Source of the DNA: Micropterix aruncella
Taxonomy: Eukaryota; Arthropoda; Insecta; Lepidoptera; Micropterigidae
Direction: 5' to 3'
DNA: 64,000 bases
Assembly (NCBI GenBank): GCA_944548615.1
Contig: OX155965.1
Span: 24,294,946-24,358,945, forward strand
Below, piece after piece: positions 41,330 to 52,879 of the stretch. The first letter of the stretch is position 1. Each line of letters starts with the position of its first letter. The position numbers and the translations under genes were made by a program. Below the pieces are notes generated by a model. It was given only the letters and a program-made list of their open reading frames with translations, made no database searches and was not told where the DNA came from.

Positions 41330-41930
41330 ATATTCGTTTTATTTCTACCAAATTTTGGTATAAGTACATTCGCCAAAATATGCAATATGCCACGCGTCGG
41401 CCGACGACCTATCTTCTCACGATAGAGGTAAGTGGATAGGTATATTTTGCTCTTATCCACCCGCCCGTAGGTAGGTGACTTGAGTATTGTGACGCAAGCA
41501 GACAACAAAGGGCAACGACACTGCGGCGCTGCCGTAAAATAAATACCCGGAACTACAGCGGATGCAGTTTGATAAGGAAATTGTAGATAATTCCATTGGG
41601 CACGTCGCACTTCAATTTGGCAGGGGAATTACGAAGCGGCGCGCAGATGATTGAGAGTCGTTATCATTTTGATGAGTGTAGCTGGGAGCTGCGAGATCCG
41701 AACAACCTGTTCTGCAGTGGGTACACAATGTTGCCAGCCAATTTGATGTCATACAAAATTTAAATAAATTGGACAATATACGAAAAATCTCTGATGAACT
41801 ACTCGAGCCTACAGTCATTTAATTGATTCATTCATGCATGTTGAATTTTAAATCTAAATCTTATTCAAATTTCCTTATTAAACCTATAAAGGTACATTTA
41901 TTTAGTAACTAAAGCATCGAGGATTTGATT
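41330..41930. other. Unassigned; LINE 3' end-like at its right
   Basis: 41330-41820 holds no recognised coding sequence. 41830-41930 reads, on the minus strand, like a LINE 3' UTR and may be the continuation of the LINE at 42575-43350 beyond the family B insertion. Confidence 0.35.
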
Positions 41931-42586
41931 TATCATACGTAGCTGGAGCTAATGGGCCCTGTTGCAGTTCGGTCACTAAGACCCATGTGTTTAAAGGGCC
42001 GGCCAAACTCACCCATTCGGCAGCCTCCAAGAAGAAGTGCGAGCCGGGTAGGATTCTGGCCTCCTGGCGGTTTGCCCACCGTGTGGCGTCAGACAATCGA
42101 TAGAGCATTCCGACTGATAGCCGAGGGAGCCTGGAAACAGTATTGTTTCCTGTAGAGCGGGGGTAGTTAGTAACTTTACGTAAACTGCTCTTTACGTAAT
42201 CGGCTACACGATACCGGGTGAAGAGCCGGGCAAAGGATGCTGTGGTCCGCGATAGATTCGACAGACACCGAATCATCGCTACGTAAGGAAGAGGAACACG
42301 CAAGCGTCCTCGAATCTGTAACCAGTCGGGAGACCGGAGTAATCTGGCTGCAACTGAAAGTAAGGGCGCGAGTGTCGGCGCGCAGTGTGATTAACCTGGT
42401 TATCTCGCGGTAAGGCGTTGGCTTCCTACGGGCGAGTGGCGTAACTAGACAGTGGACTGTTTTCGACCCAAGTCTTCTACGCTCACCTCACGGGAGACAG
42501 AACGATCTAATATCGGTAAAGCTTCCTGAGTCGACAAGTGACGACAATTCGCCCGTTGTAGTTGACAGCTCCAATTAGTCATACGT
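41931..42586 (-). mobile_element. Family B retroposon, copy 4, with imperfect target duplication
   Basis: The body at about 41941-42573 matches copy 2 over most of its length but in the opposite orientation, so its sense strand would be plus by the terminus rule; the given strand follows its longest open frame (41902-42303 minus, antisense). Flanks ATTTATCATACGT and ATTAGTCATACGT form a degraded 13-bp duplication. It lies against LINE coding remnants on the right. The frame shares LSRTTASFARLF and RSTGNNTVSRLPRLSV with the other copies. Confidence 0.65.
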
Positions 42587-43350
42587 TGCAAAAATTTAAT
42601 TATTTTGTGGGCCTTCTCTATCACTTGTGGCAGTCACCTAAGAGTTTGCCGTTAAGGTGAACTCCCAAATCGTGAACACAAGTCATTTCTGGTGTTATGA
42701 TGATAACCGATATAGTAATGCCACACGGTATTTCGTTTGAAAATAATTATATGTTGTCACAATATTCCGCAAGTCTGTTAGGGTCCGATTGCAGTCTATT
42801 GCAGTCCTAGGTGCACTATACAGGCGCGTATACCTTCATATCGTCGGCGTATAAAATAAAATTGGAATTTTAGAAACACACGCCTATGTCTGATATATTG
42901 GCATTGAACAGAAGTGGACCAAGATGCAAGCCCTGAGGTACGCCCGACGGAATCCCAGCAAAATGAGACCTGTGTCCACTCATTATTATGACTGTTTGAC
43001 AGCGATTGATCCCCGTCAATACCCAGCAAATGAAGTTTGCGGACAAGTACAAAATGTTTTACGCAATCGAGAGATTTTGTAAATTCAATGTATAACGCGT
43101 CAACCTGTACTCACTTATTCATATTGATAGCTAGGTATTCCGTTAAGTCTCCCAAGTTGATTAACACCGATCGTTTGCGAAGGAAACCGTGCTGAAGATG
43201 ACAGGGTAATCTTGGTCATTCACAATCTTCTGGAATAACTTACCGAGTAACGATAGGATCGAAATGGGTCGGTAATTCTCGATCATCTTTTGAGAAGTCT
43301 TTCTTTGTATTGACACTATAATAGCCTCTTTCATTGGGATTTACTTGTTT
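42575..43350 (-). pseudogene. Jockey-type LINE reverse transcriptase remnant
   Basis: On the minus strand from 43340 down I read an ISILSLLGKLFQKIV-like finger block, motif A as VDALYIEFTKSLDCVKH (the catalytic D is E or lost) and motif B SGVPQGLHLGPLLFNANISD (about 42900-42960). Motif C follows as LYADDMKVYAPV (YADD at 42840-42851), then DCNRLQSDPNRLAEYCDN and VHDLGVHLNGKL toward 42580. The blocks fall in several frames with stops. Family B has inserted at its 3' side. Confidence 0.8.
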
Positions 43351-43399
43351 AGAGGATAAGACCAACTTTCCACAGTTTGTCACATCCTACCCAGTGAAA

Positions 43400-43765
43400 A
43401 AACCCGGTGAACACTCAAATATAATAAAATAAAATAAATAAAATTTAATCTTTGTCACGTCTCTAATCTGCAATGATGTTATCAGTGGCGTCAACTTTAC
43501 ACAAATAAGACTAAAATATTACGTCATTTCTGATTTTCATTTAATGAACACTCTAAAGTCTCTAGACTCTAGACCAGTGGTACGCAAACCTGGGAGTCAC
43601 TAAACAGAAAAAGAAAAAAATAGGAAAAAAAAACAGAAGAAGAAAATAAAATCATATAGAAAAATTGTGAATATCACTTACAATGTGCTATTTGTCCGGA
43701 GATATTAAGAAGGGGGAAAGCTCGAAGCGGAATAAAAACGAAAAGATAATTGAATACTACGGATC
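43400..43765. other. No gene seen
   Basis: A-rich and (AATAAA)-like runs at 43425-43450; unrecognised short frames. Confidence 0.45.
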
Positions 43766-43768
43766 TTA

Positions 43769-44081
43769 TGGGCTCTCTAGACGATCAAGCATGCTTGTCA
43801 AGCATCGCGTCGCGGGCTGGAAGGGGATCGTAAACCGCAGGAAATATGCGAATATTTTTTTTAATATTTACCAAAAATGCCTAATTTTGTAGTTTTATAC
43901 CAGTGAGTCACGTCATTCATTAATCAACTACGTCTAATTAACGTGACTCCCTGGTATAAACTACAGAATGAGGCATTTCTTGGTATTTATAAAGAAAAAT
44001 GCATATTTCCTGCGGTTTATGATCCCTTCCCAGCCTGCGACGCGATGCTTGATAAGCATGCTTGATCGTCTAGAGAGCCCC
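43769..44081. mobile_element. Foldback MITE, family F copy 2, TTA target duplication
   Basis: Same family as 15190-15508. TTA at 43766-43768 and 44082-44084 flank a 313-bp element with arms GGGCTCTCTAGACGATCAAG and a nearly complete self-complementary fold. A 3-bp TTA duplication is the habit of PIF/Harbinger-type elements. No transposase is present. Confidence 0.88.
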
Positions 44082-44959
44082 TTAGAATTAAAAATTATAA
44101 ATGTTAATCTATATTATTACACCACATTTGTCCAAATTTGTTTCGGCTACGCAAGATGAAAATTACGTCCATGCATTTAAAAACGATTTCTTTGTCTAGT
44201 ATTATCTTATTATTGTAATGTCTGGAGTTATAAATTCTTCAACTACTAACTCACGTACATAAATGTTATTTAATTGGATAAAACTACTGATGTTAACTCA
44301 ATTGTTTGTATACGATATTTGGAATTCACATGATGACGAGATACGCGAATTATTATTCAGTGCACTATTTTTTGTTCTTACGCCTATTATTATACAAGCA
44401 ATGTTTGCTGCATTTATTATCGCTTTCTTCAATTATCTACATACGTGAGATGGTCTACCCCATCCCCTCCCATTCTAACCTTTGGTCACAGTTTTTTTTT
44501 AATAATTTGGGATCGCGGTTTTGAAAACGTTGCGTACCGCTGCTGTATACAACTGTTACTATCAAATACGTATCAATGCGTCATCCGACAGTGATGACTA
44601 CAACGTAACGTGTCGACGCAGTAGATGAATCAATATAATTACATTCTTAGTAAGTGATATCACCTTCGCTTTTTCTTGGGAATCTTTGTAATTGTTTGCT
44701 ACCTGTATTTTTGTATTGCAATTTGAGACAGCCGTATTTTGGAAGAAGTCGTTAGAATAAATTGTGGACAAACTAACGAGAAATTCATCATATTGAATCA
44801 CAGTTTAATTTCGATAACATCATTTTATTCTTCTCGTATTTCATCTGCTATCATAGGTCGGCTATACTAGTTATAATTACCAATCAATAACTAATTTCAT
44901 ATTTCCGAAAAAAAATCTTATTCATCCCTAAGCGATCATGTACAATATTTCTTCAGAAA

Positions 44960-45175
44960 TATAACGAACCGTGACGCGACGATCCGTTAAAACAGTTTTT
45001 TCCACTTTTTTACCATTTCTTCAGTGACTGCCATCGTTGGGCGACCCGAGCGAGGGTAATCGTTAGTTGAAGTTCTTCCACGCCTAAATTCGCCATACCA
45101 ACGTGAAACCGTAGAATATGGGAAGCATTAACCCCTAATATATCTCGTATGTCTTGGAATAATCGCTTTGTACAA
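44960..45175 (-). pseudogene. Mariner-like transposase N-terminal fragment
   Basis: The minus strand reads VSRWYGEFRRGRTSTNDYPR, followed by SGRPTMAVTEEMV and DRRVTVRYISEEI. This matches the second helix-turn-helix of mariner transposases (W...F..GR.S..D..RSGRP...T.E.V, then RR.TV..I). The DD(D) catalytic domain is not seen downstream, and no inverted repeats are apparent. A family A copy abuts it at 45183. Confidence 0.7.
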
Positions 45176-45182
45176 AAAAAAA

Positions 45183-45839
45183 ATCGGTTGTCACCCCAAG
45201 ACTTTCCTGTCAAGTAGCCAGGAACTTAAATTATCTGAATATTAATATCATAAATCCTACCACAACCCCCTTACCCCCAACCTAGCGCCACCGAATTCGA
45301 AATCGACCTTTTCGACTTTTTCGACTTTTTCGACTTTTCCGACTTTCCAGGCTTTTCCGACTTTTTCGGCTTTTCGACTATTTAAATTTTGTGTCTGCTG
45401 TTGACCGTTGAGGAGTTCCCTCGTCGGGAGCAAACCCAGGGTACATCAGCCATGTTATGGTGAAACTTGAAAGTTGCTATCATAACTGAATGCGTATACA
45501 AAATTTCGGGTCTCTGCTGTTGACCGTTGAGGAGTTCCCTCGTCGGGAGCCAATCCAGGGTACATCAGCCATGTCATTATGAAACATGGAAGTTGCTATC
45601 ATAAATCAATGCGTATACAAAATTTTGAGTCTGTGATGTTGACCGTTGATGAGTTCCCTCGTCGGGAGCCAACCCTGGGTGGTCGAATTTTAACCACAAT
45701 CTTTTCAGCTCATGTCATGAGCAAATGATGGCTGCATTCCAAAATTTCAGCTCAATCGGATGAAGCGTTTCGGTGCTATCGTCGGAGAATACACACAGAC
45801 AGACTTTTGTTTGTTTTTATTTTCCTTGACAGGAAAGTA
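45183..45839 (-). mobile_element. Family A repeat, copy 8, with 119-bp minisatellite
   Basis: Reverse-oriented counterpart of the 40624 copy. It has the tail ATCGGTTGTCACCCCAAGAC, a TTTTTCGACTTTTTCGACT minisatellite at about 45303-45390, and three 119-bp units (CGTCGGGAG near 45421, 45541 and 45660). It ends at head CCTTGACAGGAAAGTA. Confidence 0.8.
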
Positions 45840-46396
45840 AACACAAGCAGTTACATATTTAATTTCAGCGCTAAATTCGTTTTTTTTTCATTTTCGTAAA
45901 CGCGTTTCGACAAGATGCAATCAAATGACTCTTATTTAAATGGAAACAGTTTTGTTTTTAAGATATTAATAACAGATGTATAAGCTGTGCCTACCAGTAT
46001 TTATTTTTCGGTGGTCCCAATAAATTTTTGTAATACATTGTCACTTCTTTTGAACGCCCCTAGTAACTGTCTGTTTCAATGAATTATCATTATGGTTAAT
46101 AATGAGAATTCTGTCAACTTGTGCGATAAGAGTGCATTCGTCAGCCGCCTTTGTTCATTGTAAAAATGAATGCACAGCACAACAAAGTTCGTCGTTAGCT
46201 TCAGAGATAAGACAGGAGAAGTAATGCGAACTGAGAGAGCAGATAAGCAAATGTTCGTGTGAGTCGAGCCCCTGGAGATTACTCTACTAAAATAAACCAA
46301 CAATTATTAAACTGTAGGTCTATAGTCGTAGTTGATGAAGTAGGTCTTATAACAGAAATACATAAAATAGCGGTACTAAAGGGATCTCGAAAAAAA

Positions 46397-46926
46397 CGGT
46401 TGTATCACCATAAAACTATCTCGGCATTTAGCTAAGGACTTATGGAAGGATTTTGAGCATGATTCCTGACCTGAGTATCCCTAAAAGGGATACTCGGCGA
46501 CGAGTGCAGATAATGAGAATGCAACACACGTGCGATTCATCGTTTATTCGAATATACCGACCGAAAATTCAATGCCATTTTGTCCAAAAAGGCATCTGTG
46601 TACAAATTACAAGTATATAAGGCCAATATTTCGATATTGAAATATGGCTAGTGCCCTTCCTGGTGGACCGATTTCAACCACAACCTTTCCAACTCTTGCC
46701 ATGACCAACTGATGCCTGTGTGCTAAAATTTACTTCAATATGTTTAAGCGTTTGAGTGCTATCGTGGAGGAATAGACACAGACACAAAGACATACAGATA
46801 AATAGACATATTTTCATCTGGAAATCGTCTCAGGGGGCGCTCAAAATGGATATTTTCGTCTTCTTCTCGGAAAAAAATCTGCGTTCACAAAACTTTCCCT
46901 CTTCGTTGGTTGGTGGGCCAGAAAAC
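46397..46926 (-). mobile_element. Family A repeat, copy 9
   Basis: Reversed copy. Tail CGGTTGTATCACCATAAAAC, core GTGGACCGATTTCAACCACA and GTGCTATCGTGGAGGAATAG, head GTTGGTGGGCCAGAAAACTA. More diverged than copies 7 and 8. Confidence 0.65.
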
Positions 46927-47214
46927 TAAAATCTGGGATAAGTTAATTTATGATACAAAGATCTTACTTTCTTATCATTATGACCAATATTAGGAAAACA
47001 ATGCGAAAAAATACGTGGTTAACAGAATCAAATGCCTTGGGGAAGTCTCACAAGCCATACACTGCTTTACAAGACACGATTTAAAAATTAAGATGATTGG
47101 CTAAGTAGAAAATATTTGAATGGAATTCAAAATTGTTAGAGTCTAAAGAGGTAAACAGTAAGATTACTAAAGGGAGACAGACGATATAAAACCTCGCTGA
47201 CAATACATACATCC

Positions 47215-47430
47215 ATAAGGTTTTATGTAGAGCCTATTATTATTATTGTTATTTTATATAACAGTTTTTGTGGAGTTTATTTTTAAACTCATTGCTAGAC
47301 AATTTTAGCAAAGACCACTTTACTAAAATGGGCATTCCATTCGTCTACGACTCTACTCCAGAGGAAATGTTTCTTAGGATTTGAATAGAATGATTTGATA
47401 CTTCAAGAGATATATCCAGCATATATTAGA
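47215..47430 (-). pseudogene. Decayed LINE C-terminal fragment
   Basis: The minus strand reads FLWSRVVDEWNAHFSKVVFA with stops after it, the RVV..WN.L...V..A.....FK pattern of LINE C-termini. An (ATT)n stretch lies at 47236-47252. Weak but suggestive. Confidence 0.5.
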
Positions 47431-47579
47431 AATAAAATGTGCCCACCGTCTATTCAGGAGTCCACCTTCATAATATACGTTGCTTGAAATCTATGATAAT
47501 ATATAAAATATACTCAACAAGTGCATCTCATTACACGCTTACCGCATAATGAATTTGGTAAATTGGTAAAATAAAAGTA

Positions 47580-47800
47580 ATAGAGTTTTATAGAACGAAA
47601 TGTATTTTTAAGCTTTTGTTTTAAGTCAGTCCATATCTCCTTTCTATCTCATTTGCAATATTTCGGATACGAATTCACTATCATTCAAAGCCTTGATTAT
47701 TCTGCAAATGGTCTCTTGGTCAGCTGTTGTTGCTTCAAGTTTCACATTATTTCCAAAGGTCACTGACGATGAAAATAAGTTTTATACAGGGCTGGAATCA
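47580..47800 (-). pseudogene. Unidentified coding-like fragment sharing its 3' end with 48930-49254
   Basis: The minus strand has an open stretch ending EATTADQETICRIIKALNDS, then EFVSEILQMR and a stop. It is followed by AAAGCTTAAAAATACATTTC and TTCTATAAAACT. The latter segment is nearly the same as that after the frame at 48966-49253. I do not recognise the protein. Confidence 0.3.
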
Positions 47801-48069
47801 CCGTTTTTTTCTGTGTCTAATGGACCGGGTTTCATGGCGATCTGAGCACAAAACCTTCCGTTTCACAGCAGAATAAGATAAAGAAAAACGTTTGTCTTTC
47901 TTACTTGCCAAAGGAAAACCTGAAATATTGATCGGTAAGGCGCACGTTACGACTGGCAAGTCTTTCTTCAAATATATGACAAATTATAATATTGCTGTTG
48001 AACATTTAAAATTTCCAGTATATTTATATTATATTTAATTTCCAGTATTTCAGGCTTATACACCCTTTA

Positions 48070-48519
48070 AGTCAGCCACAGACTGCGGCGCACGTTGATA
48101 CAAGCCCATGATACAAGCCCATGATACAAGCCCACGTTTGACACGAAACGTACGTGGCTCGATGATGTCATGCGGCCACACACTGTTAGCTGAACTACGC
48201 CAAGAAAATGGTTATTTCGTCTCGATTGCCTTAGAGAGCGCAAGTGTGTAAAGCAACCGCGAAGGTTTTGGAACGGTTTATAGGGGAGAGAAGGGTGGAA
48301 GCGGGCGAGAGGAAGGAAACGTGGCTGCCGTGGCCACAAAGCTTGTGCGTATCTTCGCTCAGCCGGCGCATCCGCGGTAACCCAGAAGTGTGCTTCTGAC
48401 GTCACGTAGCCACGCCGCCGCGCATAGCGTGGGCGTGGCCCTCAATGTGTTGATTTGTAGTGAAACGAAGCTAAAGCCACGTGTGAAACGTAGTCGTGCG
48501 CCGCAGTCTGTGGCGGGCT
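48070..48519. mobile_element. MITE with TTA target duplication (family G)
   Basis: Inverted ends AGTCAGCCACAGACTGCGGC and, reversed on the right, AGCCCGCCACAGACTGCGGC, extending through GCGCACG. TTA flanks at 48067-48069 and 48520-48522. The 450-bp GC-rich interior has a 112-codon minus-strand frame (48067-48405) that I take as chance. Three tandem CAAGCCCATGATA-like units sit near 48100. Confidence 0.85.
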
Positions 48520-48965
48520 TTACCCTCCCATAATATTTCTTGACAAAGCACGTAAGTGCTTCTCCCCTCCACTCTTCGTCCCCTCCCCTCCCCTTCTCTC
48601 TCTCCCTCGCCTCCCCTCCACCTTTCCTGCGTCATTACAGGTTTACTGCTTTTCTAAATGTTAATATTTATATTATATTATTTCATAAATATTTATTATT
48701 ATGCTAGATTTTAATGTTAGGTATACTTGATACAGGCTGCATATATATGTGATTTTATTAAGAGTTTTATTTTATTTTTACCGCAAAACTTGTATTACTA
48801 TTAAGATTACTATTTTATTACTACTATTGTATTACTATTTTATATACCATAATAGATCTTACCATATGGTCTTATGGTATACAAGATTAATATCTTACCA
48901 TTAAGATATCTTACAGCTAACCTATCTTACAGTTTTATAGAATGAAATGTATTATTAAGCTTTTG

Positions 48966-49253
48966 TTAAGGTAAGTCAATTTCTTCTTCCTGAAAAATAC
49001 TAACTTTAAATGTCCTGTTATAAAGTTTATTCACTGGATCAATAGCTACTTTGCCTTTCAATCCTCGATGTGTCACATAGACCATCTCGTCGCGTAAAGA
49101 AAAATCTTCAGAATAGATAAAGTTATGGGCCAAGAACGCTGGAATTTCTCTACAGTACATTAAATTTCCGACATTATTAACAATTACAGCGATGATCCCG
49201 TTAATTAGCGTTGATGAGGTGGGCGCCTGGGCGCGGTGTGGGTTAATCTGCAT
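48966..49253 (-). CDS. Unidentified open frame, 95 codons
   Basis: The minus-strand frame includes MYCREIPAFLAHNFIYSED, FSLRDEMVYVTHRGLKGKVA and VNKLYNRTFKVSIFQEEEID before its stop. Amino-acid use looks protein-like, but I know no matching family. A possible 3' splice site (TGTACTGTAG) lies just before EIPAFL, so the real exon might start there. The 3' flank is shared with 47580-47640, indicating a duplicated gene or element end. It could be a host exon or a transposon fragment. Confidence 0.3.
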   Translation of the reverse strand: MQINPHRAQAPTSSTLINGIIAVIVNNVGNLMYCREIPAFLAHNFIYSEDFSLRDEMVYVTHRGLKGKVAIDPVNKLYNRTFKVSIFQEEEIDLP

Positions 49254-49254
49254 G

Positions 49255-49520
49255 CATAGTTGCGAATCGCCCGGTTTGCGCGACGGCGGTTGTATAGGTG
49301 TCGGTTTGTGGGGGATTCGCAGACACCATTAGCCCAATCGACCCTAATAACCGTGGGTCAAACGGGCGACGAATCGGGGCGGATGAGTGATCACGGGCGT
49401 ATGACCCCATCACGGCGTGCCGGTGCGGTCATCGAGGCGTACATCACCGGTAACATCGATTTATGAGATTGAGGCGTCAGCGGGGTCAACATCGCGAACG
49501 CTACAGGTCGTCTCGAATTT
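49255..49520. other. GC-rich block of unknown identity
   Basis: CpG-rich (CGCGACGGCGG, CGGGCGACGAATCGGGGCGG), unlike its surroundings. Open on the plus strand for 68 codons (49260-49466), with no motif. It directly abuts the unidentified frame on its left. Confidence 0.4.
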
Positions 49521-49524
49521 TGAC

Positions 49525-49895
49525 GTGAATACGTCTGTATATGTATAGATGTGTATATGTTTATGCATGTGAGCTGTCTAGTTAAAGTTAAAATAGAATA
49601 TAAGTTTTCTTTAAAGGTATTTTTCTTTCTTTATTTCTTCTTTCAAATTGCTTTCATAGTGGGAGACAATTCAAAAAACGAATGATAACAAAATCGGGGA
49701 TCTATCATCCATATCATAAATATCTATCATCTTCATCCAAAATTTAATTACATCACTGGATAGCTAATTTTGGTCCGTCGAACACGGAGCAGCTAACCAG
49801 CTGGTTAGCTGCTCCGTGGTCGAACATATGCTCGTCACACATACGCGTGCCAAGACTACAGAGGCTTGCATGCTTCGTTATAGTACTTTATATAC
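49525..49895. other. No gene; includes a palindrome
   Basis: GAGCAGCTAACCAGCTGGTTAGCTGC at about 49788-49813 is a long perfect palindrome (core AACCAGCTGGTT). The remainder is unrecognised. Confidence 0.5.
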
Positions 49896-49896
49896 T

Positions 49897-50175
49897 ACAC
49901 CCGCCACCCCAGGGATATATAACGATATTAGACCATTCTTTCCTCCATGGAGTGAACGCAGAGACTTAAGGATAACACAGTCCACTGTCCAGCCACGCCA
50001 CTCGCCCGTAAGAGTTCAACGCCTTACCGAGAGGAACTGAGAAGTGAACCCAGTGGGCTGATCTCGCGCTCTTACTACCAGTTATGGCCCGATTACTCCG
50101 ACCTTCCGCCTGGTTGCGGGTTCGAGGTCGCTTGCGCGGTCCTCTACCTAATGAAAGCGGCAATGTGGCCCATCT
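49897..50175 (-). mobile_element. Family B retroposon fragment
   Basis: Matches family B from CCCCAGGGATATATAACGAT through GAGTGAACGCAGAGACTTAA, CGCCACTCGCCCGTAAGAG and TTCGAGGTCGCTTGCGCGGT. Both ends are missing. LINE coding sequence begins immediately to the right. Confidence 0.65.
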
Positions 50176-50600
50176 AGACGCGAATGAAGAACTACTCGAT
50201 AAGCTACAAAGGATTCAGAACGCGTGTATACACTTTGTTTATTCCTTGAAAAAGTTTGATCACATATCGACCTTTAACAGGCAAATAGAGTAGCTTCCCA
50301 TTAGACAATGTCGGGATTTTCACATACTCGCCCTACTCTTCCGTGTACCTACTACAATCAAACAGGCCTACTTATTTGTATAATTTCTTCTCACCGCTTT
50401 CATCCCATGCCCTTCCGATGCGCTCTCAGGAAAATCTATTTCTGGCTATACCTCAACATTCGTCAACTCTCACGACCAGGTCTTTCGCATTGCAGGCGGC
50501 CCGACTATGGAATTCCGTGTGCTGCCCATAAGACAACTTGAAAACCTGAGCAGATTTAAAAAATCTCTAAAGAGACATTTACTCAACTCATGACTACCCC
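50175..50600 (+). pseudogene. LINE ORF2 C-terminal remnant
   Basis: The plus strand reads ELLDKLQRIQNACIHFVYSL, LPIRQCRDFHILALLFRVPT, LSSHALPMRSQENLFLAIPQ and LENLSRFKKSLKRHLLNS across three frames (50180-50590). This is the L..LQ..QN.C.RF......, LPI..RR.FH.L.L, AIP......  SF...A.RLWN, FK..L...LL pattern of jockey-like C-termini. Frameshifts kill it. The LOA-like LINE has inserted just 3' of it. Confidence 0.75.
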
Positions 50601-50659
50601 CCTCCCCTCACGTCTCCTGTGTTTGTCCTTATATTCCATTCCTCCCTTAGATATCGAGT

Positions 50660-52879
50660 TGGAATACGTAGTAGTAGTAGTAGTAGATGGAGTGGGGGGC
50701 TTGTTTCCAGCCCTTGATGTCACCTAGATCTGTAAGGTCTTTTGTAACTACCCACTGTGTGGTTAGGTCAATTGTCAGCTAGTAGCCCGGTACTTCTTAC
50801 CAGACTAAGTAGGTCACTGACCTTCAAGTTGGGCAGATCGCTGGGTTCGAGAAAGGCTCGTCCCAGTAAACTGTGTCTTTTGGCGGCGAGCCCTGGACAG
50901 CGGCCAACAATGTGTATGCTGTCTTCAGGTTCCTCGCCACATATTCGGCAATCCTTGCTCTCAGTCAAGCCAAGGTTGAATAGATGAGCTCTAAGGGTCG
51001 TGTGTCCGGTGAGGAGACCGATAGTGGTTCTAAGGTTCTTCTTGCTCATGTCAAGTAGGGCCTTGGTTTTCTTCTGTAGTGGTTGCTCCATCATGGCTTT
51101 TGCCTGGCGACATCCCTGACTCTGTTTCCAGGAAGCCCGATGTTCCTGCTCCAAGCAGTCCCTGATGATTTTCTTACCTGTAGCGAAGGGGACCCCTACA
51201 GCTGGCTCCACTGGGCAATCCAGTGTGCCCAGTTTTGCCAGTCTATCGGCCTCTTCGTTTCCGGGTATGCCTTGGTGACCCGGTATCCATATTAGGGTGA
51301 TTTTGTTGGATTTTCCCAATTTGTTGAGCTCCTGCATGCAGTCCCAGACCACAGAAGATTCTGTGGTGGCTTTAGCCAGAGCGTCCAGTGCTGCTCTGCT
51401 GTCAGAGCAGATGAGGATTTGTCTGTTTTTTACCTCAAGTCGACTTTGTAGTTTTATGCATTCCAATATGGCAAATACCTCGGCTTGGAAAACCGTAGCG
51501 TATTGTCCAAGGGGGACGCTGATTCTGTGGTTGGTTTTGGGTCCGTACACGCCTGCCCCAAAACGTCCATGTGTTCCTGAGCCGTCGGTGAACCAGGCGT
51601 CTGCGTTGTGGCTTTGAAGCCACTGCGGATTTTTCCATTCTTCCCTGGTGGGGATTAGGATTTTATAGGATTTCTCTACCGAATTTTTTTTCCGTAGTCG
51701 ATCCTGGGTCAGAGTGAATGGGCTTTTGTGGAGGAGGTTTAGCTCAGGGTGATTGTGCCCTCCACGCTTCCACTCGCCCAAACACTTCAGTCTGTATGCT
51801 GTAAGTCTGGCGGAGTGGATGATGAGCTTGTCCAGAGGCGGGCAGCAGAGTGCCACCTCTAATCCCGCTGTTGGGGTGGTCTTCATGACGCCAGTTGCAG
51901 CCCTCAGGTAGTTACCTTGAAGGCTTTTAAGCATTTTTACTGTCTCAAGCTTTTTCACCCTGGACCACCAGACTATTGCAGCATAGGTTAGTCTAGGCAG
52001 CAGTACTGCCCTGTAGAGCCATAAGGCGACCCTGGGTTTGAACCCCCAGGTTTTTCCCATGACTCTTTTGCACGTCCACAACGAGGCATAGAAGGTTGTT
52101 CTCTTGCGCTCGAGGTGGTGCTTCCAATTGAGCTTTGGGTCTAGATAGACTCCAAGGTATTTAACTACTGTAGCGTATTCTATCTCCTTATCCCAGAGCT
52201 TGAGACACTCAACGGGTTCGGGTTTGTATTTTCTGGTGAAAATCATGGCCTTAGTCTTGCTTGGATTAGCGGATAGACCTCTGGCCTGGCACCAGTCTTG
52301 GGTGGTCTTAAGTGCTTTGTCCATGAGCTCCTTAAGTATTGATAGGAAGTTTCCTCTGACTACTATGGCCACGTCATCAGCGTAGCCGTAGACAGAGAGG
52401 CCTAGGTTTTGTAGATCTATTAGGAGTTCGTCTACAACGATGCTCCACAAGAGGGGGGAGATGACCCCACCCTGTGGACAGCCCTTAGCAGGGATTCCCG
52501 TGATGGAGGTGTCGCCTTGATAGACGGTCAGATTCCTATTTGATAGCATACTCAATGTCCAGTCAATAATGGTCTCTGGTATTCCTCGTCTGTGCATAGC
52601 GTTTTTTATAGTTGCATATGATGTGGTGTCAAATGCTCCTTCGATGTCCAGGAATACTCCCAGAGCGTAACCTTTCGCCGCTAACTGTGTCTCTATTGTG
52701 CTCACCAGGTGATGTAGGGCAGTGTCCGTAGATCTGCCCTCCCTATAGGCATACTGAGCATCAGCAAGCGGTTGAAGAGCTAGGTGGTTGTTTTTCAAGT
52801 AGCCGTCAACTAGTCTCTCCAGTGATTTCAGGAGAAAGGAGGTGAGGCTAATGGGTCTGTAAAAATCGTGGAATACGTA
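50660..52879 (-). mobile_element. 5'-truncated LINE of the RNase H-bearing I/LOA group, with 11-bp target duplication
   Basis: Direct repeats TGGAATACGTA at 50660-50670 and 52869-52879 flank a 2.2-kb insertion. The 3' end (minus strand) finishes in a (TAC)n tail at 50671-50688 and the 5' end is cut inside the reverse transcriptase. Perfect flanks and an intact frame mark it as the youngest recognisable insertion here. Confidence 0.88.

Noticed and set aside
41215..41610. 131-codon minus-strand frame
   Set aside because: It runs antisense through the tail of a family A element into unrelated DNA and shows no domain.
44598..44801. 67-codon minus-strand frame as the C-terminus of the mariner transposase
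   Set aside because: It lies downstream of the N-terminal fragment in the right direction but shows no mariner catalytic or C-terminal motif.
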